Shown here piece by piece: positions 36,359 through 45,322 of a DNA stretch of 64,000 nt (positions are counted from its first letter, which is position 1; each line of letters begins with the position of its first letter). The notes under the pieces were generated by a model, which did not search any database, was not told the DNA's origin, and worked only from the letters and a program-made list of their open reading frames with translations. The position numbers and the translations under genes are program-made. Source of the stretch: Acidobacteriota bacterium. Its GTDB lineage: Bacteria > Acidobacteriota > Terriglobia > Bryobacterales > Bryobacteraceae. Location: assembly GCA_016870995.1 (NCBI GenBank), contig VFZU01000009.1:39860-103859 (forward strand). Direction: 5' to 3'.

Positions 36359-39136
36359 GTGGATCTCAAGAAAACCGTTAATTTGCCCAGGACCGCCTTC
36401 GCGATGAAGGCCAACCTCCCTCAAAACGAGCCGAAGATGCTGGCTCGCTGGAAGGAGATTGACCTCTACAACAAGATTCGCGCCGCCCGTGCCGGTCAAC
36501 CTGAATACGTCCTCCACGACGGCCCGCCCTACGCTAACGGCAAAATCCACCTCGGCCATGCCTTTAACAAGCTCCTGAAGGATTTCGTCGTCAAGTCCAA
36601 GACGATGTCTGGCTTTGATTCGCCCTACGTCCCTGGCTTCGATTGCCACGGTCTGCCCATCGAGATCAAGGTCGACGGCCAGCTTGGGCCCAAAAAGGCC
36701 GCCATGACCACGGTGCAGATCCGCCAGGCCTGCCGCCGCTACGCCGACAAGTTCATCGGCCTGCAAACGGAAGACTTTATCCGCCTCGGCATTTTCGGCC
36801 GTTGGGACAACGTCTACAAGACGATGGACGCCGAATACCAGGCCACCATCGCGCGCTGCTTCGTCGACTTCCACGACCAGGGCTACGTGTACAAGGGCCT
36901 CAAGCCAGTCAACTGGTGCCTCTCCTGCAAAACCACGCTTGCCGAAGCCGAAGTCGAGTACGGCGACCATGTCTCGCCCTCCATCTACGTCCGCTTCAAA
37001 CTCACCAGCGTTCCAGAGGTCATCCACCCCTCGCTACAGGGCAAAGACGTATACGGCCTCATCTGGACCACCACGCCCTGGACGATCCCGGCCAACATGG
37101 CCATCAGCTTTCACCCGAAATTCGAGTATGTCGCCAATGAGGTAAACGGCGCGGTCTACATCGTCGCCCAAGGCCTGCTGGAATCCGTCACCAAAGAACT
37201 CGGCTGGCCCGAACCCCGCGTTATTGGCACCTTCGACGGCTCCACTCTCGACAAAGCCGTCTTCCGCCACCCTTTCCTCGATCGCAATTCTCTCGGCCTG
37301 GTCGGTGACCACGTCACCCTCGAAGCCGGCACCGGCGCGGTGCACACCGCTCCTGGCCACGGCATGGAAGACTTCATGGTCAGCCAGCTCTACGGCATCC
37401 CCACCTACTGCCCGGTGGACGCCGCCGGCAAGTTCTACCACGCTGAAGGTGCGTCAGGCACCCTTCCCGAAGAGCTGATTGGCAAGACGGTTTGGGAGGC
37501 CAACCCGATCGTCATCGAGATCCTCACGGCCCACAACGCCCTTGTCAAGAAAACCGACTACCACCACTCCTACCCGCACTGCTGGCGCTGCCACAACCCC
37601 ACGATCTTCCGCGGCACCGAGCAATGGTTTATCGGCATGGAGCGCAACAACCTCCGCCAGAACGCACTCGACGCCATCAAGAACGTCAAGTGGCTGCCCG
37701 CCTGGGGCGAAGAGCGCATCTCTCACATGATCGCCACACGGCCCGACTGGGTGATCTCGCGCCAGCGCACGTGGGGCGTCCCCATCACTGCGTTCTATTG
37801 CGAAACCTGTGGCCATATTGAGGCGAGCAAGCCTGTCATCGAGCCGATCCTCGAGCGCTTCGCCAAAGAAACAGCTGATGTCTGGTACGCCGAGGAGCCT
37901 GAAAACCTTCTCCCCCCTGGCTTCACTTGCCCCAAGTGCGGTGGCACTCACTTCCGCAAAGAGAAGGACATTCTCGACGTCTGGTTTGATTCTGGCTCTT
38001 CGAGCTTCGCGGTGTTGAATGACGCCAACGGGCTGCCTTGGCCTTCAGATATGTATCTCGAGGGCGCAGATCAATACCGTGGCTGGTTCCACAGCTCTTT
38101 GCTGATCGGTGTCGGCCTGCGCGGCCATGCTCCGTATCGCGAATGCGTCACTGGCGGCTGGATTCTCGACGCCGAAGGCCGCGCGATGTCCAAGTCCCTC
38201 GGCAACGGGATCGAGCCCGAAGAAGTGATCAAGCAATATGGCGCGGAAGTGCTGCGCCTCTGGGTCTCAAGCGTCGCCTACAACGAAGACGTCCGCATGT
38301 CGCCCGTCATCCTGCAGCGCCTTGCCGAAGCCTACGTCAAACTTCGCAACACCTTCCGCTACGCTCTCGGCAACCTCAACGAATTCGACGCCGGCACCGA
38401 CTCTGTACCCACCGCCGAGATGGAAGAGATCGACCAGTGGATCCTGCTGCGCACGGCCGACCTGATCGAGCGCTGCCTTGCCCACTACAATGCTTACGCC
38501 TTCTACAAGGTCTACCAGGCAATTTACAACTTCGCGACGGTCGACCTGAGCTCGATCTATTTCGACGTCCTCAAAGACCGCCTCTACACCCACGCCACCA
38601 ATTCCAAAACAAGGCGTAGCGCTCAAACCGCGCTCTACCGCGTCACGCACGCCTTGCTCCGGCTTACCGCCCCCATCCTCGCCTTTACCTGCGAAGAGGC
38701 CTGGCTGGACTTCCCCAAATCGCAAGGCGATGCCGACTCGATCCACGTAACGCACTTCCCCTCACCGGAAGAACTACGCCATAACGTGACGGCATCTTCT
38801 GAAACCTGGGACCGCCTCCTCGCCTTCCGCGAGCTGACAAGGCCCGCGCTGGAAGCCGCCAAGCTGGGCGCATCCCTCGTGGCGAAGCTCATCATCACCG
38901 CCCCGGCAGAAGACTTCAAGCTGCTCACCCAATACGCAGCCACGCTGCCCTCGATCTTCATCGTCTCCCAGGTGGAGCTGAAGCAAGGAGAAACCACAAC
39001 CGTCGAAGTGCTTCCCGCAGATGGCGTCAAGTGCGAACGCTGCTGGAAGTTTACGCTCGACGTCGGCGCCAATGAGAAGTTCCCCACTGCTTGCGTCTTC
39101 TGCGCCAGTGCGGTGACAGAAATGTTCGGAGCATAG
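36359..39136 (+). CDS. ileS: isoleucyl-tRNA synthetase
   Basis: A 925-residue class I synthetase that charges tRNA-Ile. HIGH motif as HLGH (GKIHLGHAFNK, about residue 60), the catalytic domain with the editing insert (TTPWTIPAN to the threonine-rich GTGAVHTAPGHG), KMSKS as AMSKSLGN, an anticodon-binding domain and a C-terminal zinc ribbon (CERCWKFTLD and CVFCASAV). Start is GTG at 36359-36361, giving MDLKKTVNLP as in homologues. lspA follows 4 bp later, so ileS-lspA-lgt form an operon. Confidence 0.95.
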   Translation: MDLKKTVNLPRTAFAMKANLPQNEPKMLARWKEIDLYNKIRAARAGQPEYVLHDGPPYANGKIHLGHAFNKLLKDFVVKSKTMSGFDSPYVPGFDCHGLPIEIKVDGQLGPKKAAMTTVQIRQACRRYADKFIGLQTEDFIRLGIFGRWDNVYKTMDAEYQATIARCFVDFHDQGYVYKGLKPVNWCLSCKTTLAEAEVEYGDHVSPSIYVRFKLTSVPEVIHPSLQGKDVYGLIWTTTPWTIPANMAISFHPKFEYVANEVNGAVYIVAQGLLESVTKELGWPEPRVIGTFDGSTLDKAVFRHPFLDRNSLGLVGDHVTLEAGTGAVHTAPGHGMEDFMVSQLYGIPTYCPVDAAGKFYHAEGASGTLPEELIGKTVWEANPIVIEILTAHNALVKKTDYHHSYPHCWRCHNPTIFRGTEQWFIGMERNNLRQNALDAIKNVKWLPAWGEERISHMIATRPDWVISRQRTWGVPITAFYCETCGHIEASKPVIEPILERFAKETADVWYAEEPENLLPPGFTCPKCGGTHFRKEKDILDVWFDSGSSSFAVLNDANGLPWPSDMYLEGADQYRGWFHSSLLIGVGLRGHAPYRECVTGGWILDAEGRAMSKSLGNGIEPEEVIKQYGAEVLRLWVSSVAYNEDVRMSPVILQRLAEAYVKLRNTFRYALGNLNEFDAGTDSVPTAEMEEIDQWILLRTADLIERCLAHYNAYAFYKVYQAIYNFATVDLSSIYFDVLKDRLYTHATNSKTRRSAQTALYRVTHALLRLTAPILAFTCEEAWLDFPKSQGDADSIHVTHFPSPEELRHNVTASSETWDRLLAFRELTRPALEAAKLGASLVAKLIITAPAEDFKLLTQYAATLPSIFIVSQVELKQGETTTVEVLPADGVKCERCWKFTLDVGANEKFPTACVFCASAVTEMFGA

Positions 39137-39140
39137 CCTG

Positions 39141-39665
39141 ATGCTGTCTCCGCGCGCGCAGGCCGCCTGGATTGCGCTCGTTGTTTTCATGCTGGATCGC
39201 GCCACCAAGATGTGGATCGAAGCCAAAGTCTCGGTCTACGACACGATTGTGATCATCCCCGAGGTTTTCAACATCGTCCACACCAGCAACCGCGGCGCCG
39301 CCTTCGGCATGTTTGCCACAGCGCCCGACGCAGTTCGTCTCACAGTCCTGGTGGGCTTCGCTCTGGTCATCCTTGGCTTCATCTGCTGGATGCTTTGGCA
39401 GGCAACACGCCCCGGCCAGATGACGCACTGGACCAATCGCCATTCCCTCGCCTTGGTTCTCGGCGGCGCGATCGGCAACCTTTGGGACCGCATCTTCAAA
39501 GGCAGTGTCACCGACTTCCTGCAAGTCTTTCTCGGCACCTATGAGTGGCCCAGCTTCAATGTCGCTGATTCGGCGATTAGCGTCGGCGCCGTATTGATGG
39601 CGCTCGATCTGATCTTCCAATCGAGAAAGGAGAACCAATCGAAGCATGTTACCCAAGCTCATTGA
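39141..39665 (+). CDS. lspA: lipoprotein signal peptidase
   Basis: A 174-residue inner-membrane aspartic peptidase that cleaves the signal peptide of lipidated prolipoproteins. Four transmembrane segments. The catalytic pair is the Asp in GNLWDRI or VTDFL and the Asp in FNVADSAI; the conserved NRGAAFG is also present. Starts 4 bp after ileS and overlaps lgt by 20 bp, so Lgt and LspA are made together. Confidence 0.93.
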   Translation: MLSPRAQAAWIALVVFMLDRATKMWIEAKVSVYDTIVIIPEVFNIVHTSNRGAAFGMFATAPDAVRLTVLVGFALVILGFICWMLWQATRPGQMTHWTNRHSLALVLGGAIGNLWDRIFKGSVTDFLQVFLGTYEWPSFNVADSAISVGAVLMALDLIFQSRKENQSKHVTQAH

Positions 39666-40437
39666 TTTCGGCGGCTTCTTCCTGCCCACGTATGGAGTGA
39701 TGGTCGCTCTCGCCTTCCTCGCTGGCCTTTGGTCCACCAACAAGCTCGCTCGCCGCTCGGGCCTTTCTGAGCAAAAGATCCAGGATTTGGTCGTCTACTG
39801 CGCCATCACCGGCCTGGCCGGAGCGAAGCTAATGATGTTTATCTTTGACTGGCGCTACTACGCAAACAACCCTGCCGAGATGTTCTCCCTCTCCACCCTG
39901 CGCGCAGCTGGTGTCTATCAGGGGGGCTTTCTGCTCGCACTCGTCTTCGCGTATTTCTACATGCGCCGCAACAACCTGCCCGTATTGAAGACCATGGATT
40001 GCTTTGCCCCAGGCATCGCCCTCGGCCATGCGATCGGGCGGATCGGTTGCTTTGCCGCTGGCTGCTGCTACGGCATGCTTTGCACACGACCCTGGGCCGT
40101 CCGCTACACCAACCCCGACATCAAGGAATTCTCGAACGTTCCCGTCAATGTCCCGCTCCATCCCACCCAGATCTACGAGACCATCGGCGACCTGCTCATC
40201 TTCGGAATTCTCTTCCGCCTGCACGATCCCGCCAAACGCCCCGGCGGCTTGTTCAGCCTCTACCTCGTTTTCTACTCGCTGCTTCGTTTCGGCGTTGAGT
40301 TCCTCCGCCACCACGACCAGCCCCCGATGTTTGATTCGATCCCTCTGGTCCATACACAGTGGATCAGCCTTGCCACGCTTCTACTCGGAGCATGGTTATT
40401 ACTTTCCAAACCCCGGAAGGATTCCACCCTTGCTTAA
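39646..40437 (+). CDS. lgt: prolipoprotein diacylglyceryl transferase
   Basis: A 263-residue inner-membrane enzyme that attaches diacylglycerol to the cysteine of prolipoproteins, upstream of LspA. Seven transmembrane segments. Signature HAIGRIGCFAAGCCYG (about 125-140) and HPTQIYE are present; the catalytic His and Arg are in HAIGR. Starts inside lspA. The following oligopeptidase gene starts inside its end. Confidence 0.93.
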   Translation: MLPKLIDFGGFFLPTYGVMVALAFLAGLWSTNKLARRSGLSEQKIQDLVVYCAITGLAGAKLMMFIFDWRYYANNPAEMFSLSTLRAAGVYQGGFLLALVFAYFYMRRNNLPVLKTMDCFAPGIALGHAIGRIGCFAAGCCYGMLCTRPWAVRYTNPDIKEFSNVPVNVPLHPTQIYETIGDLLIFGILFRLHDPAKRPGGLFSLYLVFYSLLRFGVEFLRHHDQPPMFDSIPLVHTQWISLATLLLGAWLLLSKPRKDSTLA

Positions 40438-42529
40438 GCAACTGCTCACAATCACACTTATGTCCACCCCAATCTTCGCCGCCGACGAAATGACGCCCCC
40501 GATCGCCAAGCCGATCCCCAAAGAACTCAAGGCCTTCGGCGAAACGCGCCAGGACCCTTACTTCTACATGCGCTACCGCGAGGATCCCACGGTCATTGAC
40601 TACATCAAGGCCGAAAACGCCTACACCGAGAGCGTCCTCAAACCCATCGAACCTCTCGCCGATAAGGTCTATAAGGAGATCATCGGTCGCATCAAGCAAA
40701 CCGACATGAGCCTGCCTTCCCGCTTTGAAGGCTATTACTACTACTCGCGCACCGAAGAAGGGAAGCAATACAGCGTCAACGCCCGCAAGAAGGGTTCTCT
40801 CGAAGCGCCAGAAGAGGTCCTTTTCGACGCCAACGAAATGGCTAAGGGCCACAAGTTTTTCTCCCTTGGCATGATGAGCATGAGCCCCGATCAGAAGCTG
40901 GCCGCCTATGCCACCGATACCACCGGCTACCGCGAATACAACATGCGAGTTCGCGACATGGCAACGGGCAAGGACCTTTCTGATTCGGTCGAAAAAATCG
41001 GCGGCATCAACTGGGCTGAAGACGGGAAGACGATTTTCTACTCCAAGCAACAGCCCAAGACCAAGCGCAGCTATCAGATCTGGCGTCACACACTTGGCAC
41101 CCCAGCCAGCGACGACACTCTCGTCTATGAAGAGAAAGACGAACGCTTCAACATCGGCATCGGCAAGACGCTTTCAAAGAAGTACCTCCTCATCTCCATC
41201 TCCTCTGGCCTGACCAGCGAGTCCAAGTATCTCGACTCGAGCAAGCCCAATGCGGCCTTTCAAACTTTGATCCCACGCCGGGAAGGCATCACCTACTCGA
41301 TGTCTCATCACTCCGATCGCTTCTACATCCGCATCAACGACAAGGGCCGCGACTTCCGTGTCGTGACAGCCCCCGTCAATGACCCCGCCGAAAAGAACTG
41401 GAAAGAAGTCATCCCCGCCCAGAAAGGCCTCTACGTTCAGGGCATGCAGATCTTCGCCAAGCATGCCGTCTACCTGCTCCGCTTGAACGGCCTTCATGCG
41501 CTCCGCGTTGTCGATCTCGCCAAGAACCAATCCCATGACATCAAGTTCGACGAACAGGCTTATTCCCTGAACTTTAGCGGCAACTCAGAATTCGACACCG
41601 AAGAGCTTCGCTTCACCTATTCTTCGATGGTGATTCCGGCCTCCACCTACGACTACAATCTCAACACGCGTGAGCGGAAGCTCATGAAACGCCAGGAAGT
41701 TCTGTGCGGCTACGATCCAGCCAACTACGTCGTTGAGCGTCTAATGGCTACCAGCACCGACGGCACCAAAGTCCCCGTCACCGTTGCCTACAAGAAGGGT
41801 TTCAACAAGAACGGGCAGGCCCCCATGCTGCTTTATGGTTACGGCAGCTACGCCATCCCGATGGATCCATCCTTCTCTGCCACCCGCCTGAGCCTGATGG
41901 ACCGCGGCTTTGCCTACGCCATTGCACACATTCGCGGCGGCACCGACGTCGGCTACTCCTGGTACGAAGACGGCAAGCTGATGAAGAAGAAGAATTCTTT
42001 CCGCGACTTCATCGCCTCTGCGGAAATGCTGATCGCTCAGAAGTTCACCAGCTCAAAGAAGCTCGTGATTGAAGGCGCAAGCGCCGGCGGCCTCCTGGTT
42101 GGTGCGGTCACCAATTCCCGGCCCGATCTGTTCCAGGGCGTGATCGCCGGTGTTCCTTTTGTGGACGTGGTTTCGAGCCTGCAGGATAAGAGCATCCCGC
42201 TCTCCACCACCGATGCCGACGAGTTCGGTGACCCAGACAAGCAGGAATACTACGAGTACATGAAATCCTATTCGCCCTATGACAATGTCGCTCCGGCGAA
42301 GTATCCGAACATGTACATCTTCTCCTCCATGAACGATTCACAGGTCCCCTATTGGGAACCTGTGAAATGGACTGCCAAACTTCGTGTCAACCAGCAGGGC
42401 CCCAACAAGATCCTGCTCAATATGAATATGGACGCTGGTCACGGTGGCGCTTCCGGCCGCTACGATCGCCTCAAGGAACTCGCCAAGGGTTACGCTTTTG
42501 CGATCTCCTCGGTTGGCATCAAAGACTAG
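40430..42529 (+). CDS. prolyl oligopeptidase family (S9A), oligopeptidase B-like
   Basis: A 699-residue serine peptidase. The start at TTG 40430 is chosen because it yields a signal peptide (MLKQLLTITLMSTPIFAAD) and is preceded by GGAAGGA at 40415-40421; an ATG at 40460 would lose it. The catalytic Ser is in GASAGGLLVG, the Asp in NDSQVPYWEP and the His in GHGGASGRYD. The seven-bladed propeller forms the first two thirds. It should cleave peptides after basic or prolyl residues in the periplasm. It follows lgt with an 8 bp overlap. Confidence 0.88.
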   Translation: MLKQLLTITLMSTPIFAADEMTPPIAKPIPKELKAFGETRQDPYFYMRYREDPTVIDYIKAENAYTESVLKPIEPLADKVYKEIIGRIKQTDMSLPSRFEGYYYYSRTEEGKQYSVNARKKGSLEAPEEVLFDANEMAKGHKFFSLGMMSMSPDQKLAAYATDTTGYREYNMRVRDMATGKDLSDSVEKIGGINWAEDGKTIFYSKQQPKTKRSYQIWRHTLGTPASDDTLVYEEKDERFNIGIGKTLSKKYLLISISSGLTSESKYLDSSKPNAAFQTLIPRREGITYSMSHHSDRFYIRINDKGRDFRVVTAPVNDPAEKNWKEVIPAQKGLYVQGMQIFAKHAVYLLRLNGLHALRVVDLAKNQSHDIKFDEQAYSLNFSGNSEFDTEELRFTYSSMVIPASTYDYNLNTRERKLMKRQEVLCGYDPANYVVERLMATSTDGTKVPVTVAYKKGFNKNGQAPMLLYGYGSYAIPMDPSFSATRLSLMDRGFAYAIAHIRGGTDVGYSWYEDGKLMKKKNSFRDFIASAEMLIAQKFTSSKKLVIEGASAGGLLVGAVTNSRPDLFQGVIAGVPFVDVVSSLQDKSIPLSTTDADEFGDPDKQEYYEYMKSYSPYDNVAPAKYPNMYIFSSMNDSQVPYWEPVKWTAKLRVNQQGPNKILLNMNMDAGHGGASGRYDRLKELAKGYAFAISSVGIKD

Positions 42530-43242
42530 CGCTTCCGCCGCAAATATCCGAAGGCAAGCAAGCCAGCTCCGAGCAGGGCATAAGTAGAGGGCTCTGGGTT
42601 CTCAACTACGGTAACCCCATACTGCTCGAACAAGAAGCTCTGCCGGTTCCACGGGCTTCCGTCAAGCACCAGCAACATGGCGCGCGCCGTCGCGCCATTC
42701 ACCTGGGTGTTCCAGGCCAGTGCCTGCTGCAGCACATCGGCATCTGAGATTTTCACAATGCCATCGGTAAGGTCAATAGTGGAATCTGCGATGTATTCCC
42801 AAAGCAGAAATTGAAAGGCTGCCGCTTTGGTCGCTGTCGTGAGGGAATCTCCAAACGCCAGCTTCCACAGCTTTTCAATCCGTTCGATATCGCTGCTATT
42901 CGTGTAGAAATCGCTCATCCCAACGACCTGGAACGGGAGCCCGGTCCCGCCAATCGGGCCAACCTCCAGGTAACGAGTCGGGTCACCGCAATACGTTATC
43001 AAGCTAAAGAAATTGATGTCCGGGTCAGCCATACTTAGCTCAAAGCCCAGCGCCCCCGCCCTACCGCTCCAGCTATTCACCTGGCCGGCACCAGTCAGCA
43101 TCCTGCCATCGACAAACGGCCCTTCTCCACCGGAGGCATCGCGGATGTAGCTGATCGCCGAAGCGCGACCAAGATCCGCAAGCGCCAGAGCAACGCTGAC
43201 CGTCAACAAGATACTGCGAAATTTGTTCTTCATCTGTTCCAC
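42526..43242 (-). CDS. PEP-CTERM sorting domain protein
   Basis: A 238-residue exported protein. The signal peptide is MKNKFRSILLTVSVALALADL (after a possible alternate start at MEQ). The middle part (DASGGEGPFVDGRMLTG; FQFLLWEYIADS) is unknown. The end has the PEP-CTERM mark: PEPSTYALLGAGLLAFGYLRRKR (20-residue portion PEPSTYALLGAGLLAFGYLR). It is an exosortase substrate in all likelihood. Its stop codon shares bases with the stop of the convergent oligopeptidase gene. Confidence 0.85.
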   Translation of the reverse strand: MEQMKNKFRSILLTVSVALALADLGRASAISYIRDASGGEGPFVDGRMLTGAGQVNSWSGRAGALGFELSMADPDINFFSLITYCGDPTRYLEVGPIGGTGLPFQVVGMSDFYTNSSDIERIEKLWKLAFGDSLTTATKAAAFQFLLWEYIADSTIDLTDGIVKISDADVLQQALAWNTQVNGATARAMLLVLDGSPWNRQSFLFEQYGVTVVENPEPSTYALLGAGLLAFGYLRRKR

Positions 43243-43324
43243 TGCCCTGAGAATAGAGCGATGGAAAAGGCATGGATATGGGATTCGGGTTCTTCTGGTA
43301 CCAAAACTATCGTGGTACTGTCCC

Positions 43325-44038
43325 CTAGCGGAGTACTTGCTCCAAAAAGCCTATCATTGCCTTCTGTTTTTCAAAGTTTCCCAGCGCAGCCTCAATGTTT
43401 ACATAGCGAATTGCCCGGGAATTGGCTAGTACTGAAAAACTACCGTCGTCGGTCCGAACGGTCTTCTGAAGGCACGCATTGAAGCGGCCTTTCGCGATTT
43501 TTTCGTAATCGGCCTCGTTCGTCACCAGCATAAAATCCCGCGGGTTCGCCTCATCCGGCACATGCGATTTGTCGCTGATGGGGAGTTCATCCTTAATGCT
43601 GTAGCCCTCGGAGTTATTGTGCATCGCAATCGACAAACCTCCCTTTGGTGGCGTGACTGCGCGCACAAACGAATCCCTGTCTTTTTCGAGCAAAGCAAGC
43701 GCCGCATCAATCTGGGCTGCTGACTTTTCCCGGTTAAACCGCTCCAGGCTCTTGCGCGCCCCGGCAGCCGTGAACATGCGGTTGGGATCAATCAGACACT
43801 CGCCCACGGCCACATTCCGCTTCTGGCTTTCTACGAAGTAATAGACACCCTTGAATGTCTTCAGATGCTCCTTCAAAACATCCCGCGCTGTCGTTTCATT
43901 CCCGTGTATGTGCAGATATCTCCGCTTCGACCTCCCATTGGTCTCCACACCAAAACGAATCCCGCCAATCGATAGCGGCTTCTTTACGGCGCTGAACAGA
44001 AACGCCCGCCGGGTCAGATACATCAAGCTTGCTGCCAT
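43325..44038 (-). CDS. M14-like metallopeptidase or amidase
   Basis: A 237-residue protein of unknown exact role. The start at 44038 (or MYLTRR at 44023) is preferred over the longer frame that enters glutamate dehydrogenase DNA. An export-like start ([13 protein letters not shown]) precedes a zinc carboxypeptidase-like core: HGNE (His45-Glu48) as the HxxE zinc motif, DPNRMF (Asn86-Arg87) as the substrate-binding NR, and His140 in IAMHNNSEG as the third zinc ligand. This pattern fits carboxypeptidases and desuccinylases. The substrate is unknown. It is divergent from gdh, with only 24 bp between the starts. Confidence 0.6.
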   Translation of the reverse strand: MAASLMYLTRRAFLFSAVKKPLSIGGIRFGVETNGRSKRRYLHIHGNETTARDVLKEHLKTFKGVYYFVESQKRNVAVGECLIDPNRMFTAAGARKSLERFNREKSAAQIDAALALLEKDRDSFVRAVTPPKGGLSIAMHNNSEGYSIKDELPISDKSHVPDEANPRDFMLVTNEADYEKIAKGRFNACLQKTVRTDDGSFSVLANSRAIRYVNIEAALGNFEKQKAMIGFLEQVLR

Positions 44039-44062
44039 ACTGTAAGTGAAAAGGATCGCATA

Positions 44063-45322
44063 ATGTCCGCGTATCACGACGAGCTCAACCCGCTCCAAGC
44101 CGCTGAAGCCCGCTTCGACCTTGCCGCCGACGCCCTCAACCTCGACAGTGGCGTTTCCAAAATTCTTCGAACTCCCACCCGCGAAGTCACAATCTACATT
44201 CCCGTCGAGCTCGACGATAACCGCATTGAGGTCTTCACCGGATACCGCGTGCAGCACTCGATCGCCCGCGGCCCTGCCAAGGGTGGCATCCGCTTCGCGC
44301 CCGATGTCACGCTCGATGAAGTCCGCGCTCTGGCTAGCTGGATGACCTGGAAGTGCGCCGTTGTCAACATTCCCTATGGTGGGGGCAAGGGTGGCGTAAT
44401 CTGCGACCCCACCATCCTATCCCAACGCGAGCTCGAGCGCATCACCCGCCGCTACACCGCCGAGATGATCGACGTCATCGGGCCTGAACTCGATGTCCCC
44501 GCCCCCGACATGGGCACGAATCAACAAACGATGGCCTGGATCATGGACACCTACTCCATGCACAAGCGCCACACTGTCACCGCCGTCGTCACCGGCAAAC
44601 CTCTTGATCTCGGTGGCTCTCGCGGCCGCACCGAGGCCACCGGTCGTGGCTGCCTCTTCGTCACTCTCGAAGCCCTCAAGCGCTTTAACATCAAACCCTC
44701 CGACGCCTGCATTGTCGTTCAGGGTTTTGGCAACGTCGGCGGCCAGGCCGCTCGCCTCATGTCTGCCGCGGGCATGAAGGTTGTCGCCCTCGTCGAATGG
44801 GATGGTGCTGTCTACAATCCGAATGGCCTCGACATCGACGCACTCATGAAGCATCGCAACGCGACAGGCTCGATCAACGAGTTCCCCGGTGGCGAAGCGA
44901 TCGACAAAGAAGAAGCCCTCTACCTGTCTTGCGACGTCCTCGTCCCCGCAGCAAAAGAGAACGTCATTACCTCGGCCAACGCCCACAAAATCAAAGCCAA
45001 GATCATCTGCGAAGGTGCCAACGGCCCCACTACCGCGCCCGCCGATCCCGTCCTCAAGCAGAACGGCGTATTCGTCATTCCTGACATCCTCGCCAATGCT
45101 GGCGGCGTCACCGTCAGCTACTTCGAATGGGTGCAAGACCGTCAGGGTTACTTCTGGAACGAAGACCTCGTCAATCAGCGCCTTGAGGAGATGATGGTCG
45201 CCAGCTTCCGCGACGTCGTTGCGTACGCTGAAAAGCACAAGGTCGACAACCGCACCGCCGCCTACATGCTCGCCATTGATCGCGTAGCCTTCACCATCAG
45301 GCTCCGCGGCCTCTACGCCTGA
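44063..45322 (+). CDS. glutamate dehydrogenase
   Basis: A 419-residue hexameric glutamate dehydrogenase of the NAD-type clade. The substrate-binding region is [12 protein letters not shown] and the catalytic Lys is in YGGGKGGV; the Rossmann loop is [10 protein letters not shown]. It interconverts glutamate and 2-oxoglutarate. It is followed by mutS with an overlapping start (TGATG). Confidence 0.94.
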   Translation: MSAYHDELNPLQAAEARFDLAADALNLDSGVSKILRTPTREVTIYIPVELDDNRIEVFTGYRVQHSIARGPAKGGIRFAPDVTLDEVRALASWMTWKCAVVNIPYGGGKGGVICDPTILSQRELERITRRYTAEMIDVIGPELDVPAPDMGTNQQTMAWIMDTYSMHKRHTVTAVVTGKPLDLGGSRGRTEATGRGCLFVTLEALKRFNIKPSDACIVVQGFGNVGGQAARLMSAAGMKVVALVEWDGAVYNPNGLDIDALMKHRNATGSINEFPGGEAIDKEEALYLSCDVLVPAAKENVITSANAHKIKAKIICEGANGPTTAPADPVLKQNGVFVIPDILANAGGVTVSYFEWVQDRQGYFWNEDLVNQRLEEMMVASFRDVVAYAEKHKVDNRTAAYMLAIDRVAFTIRLRGLYA

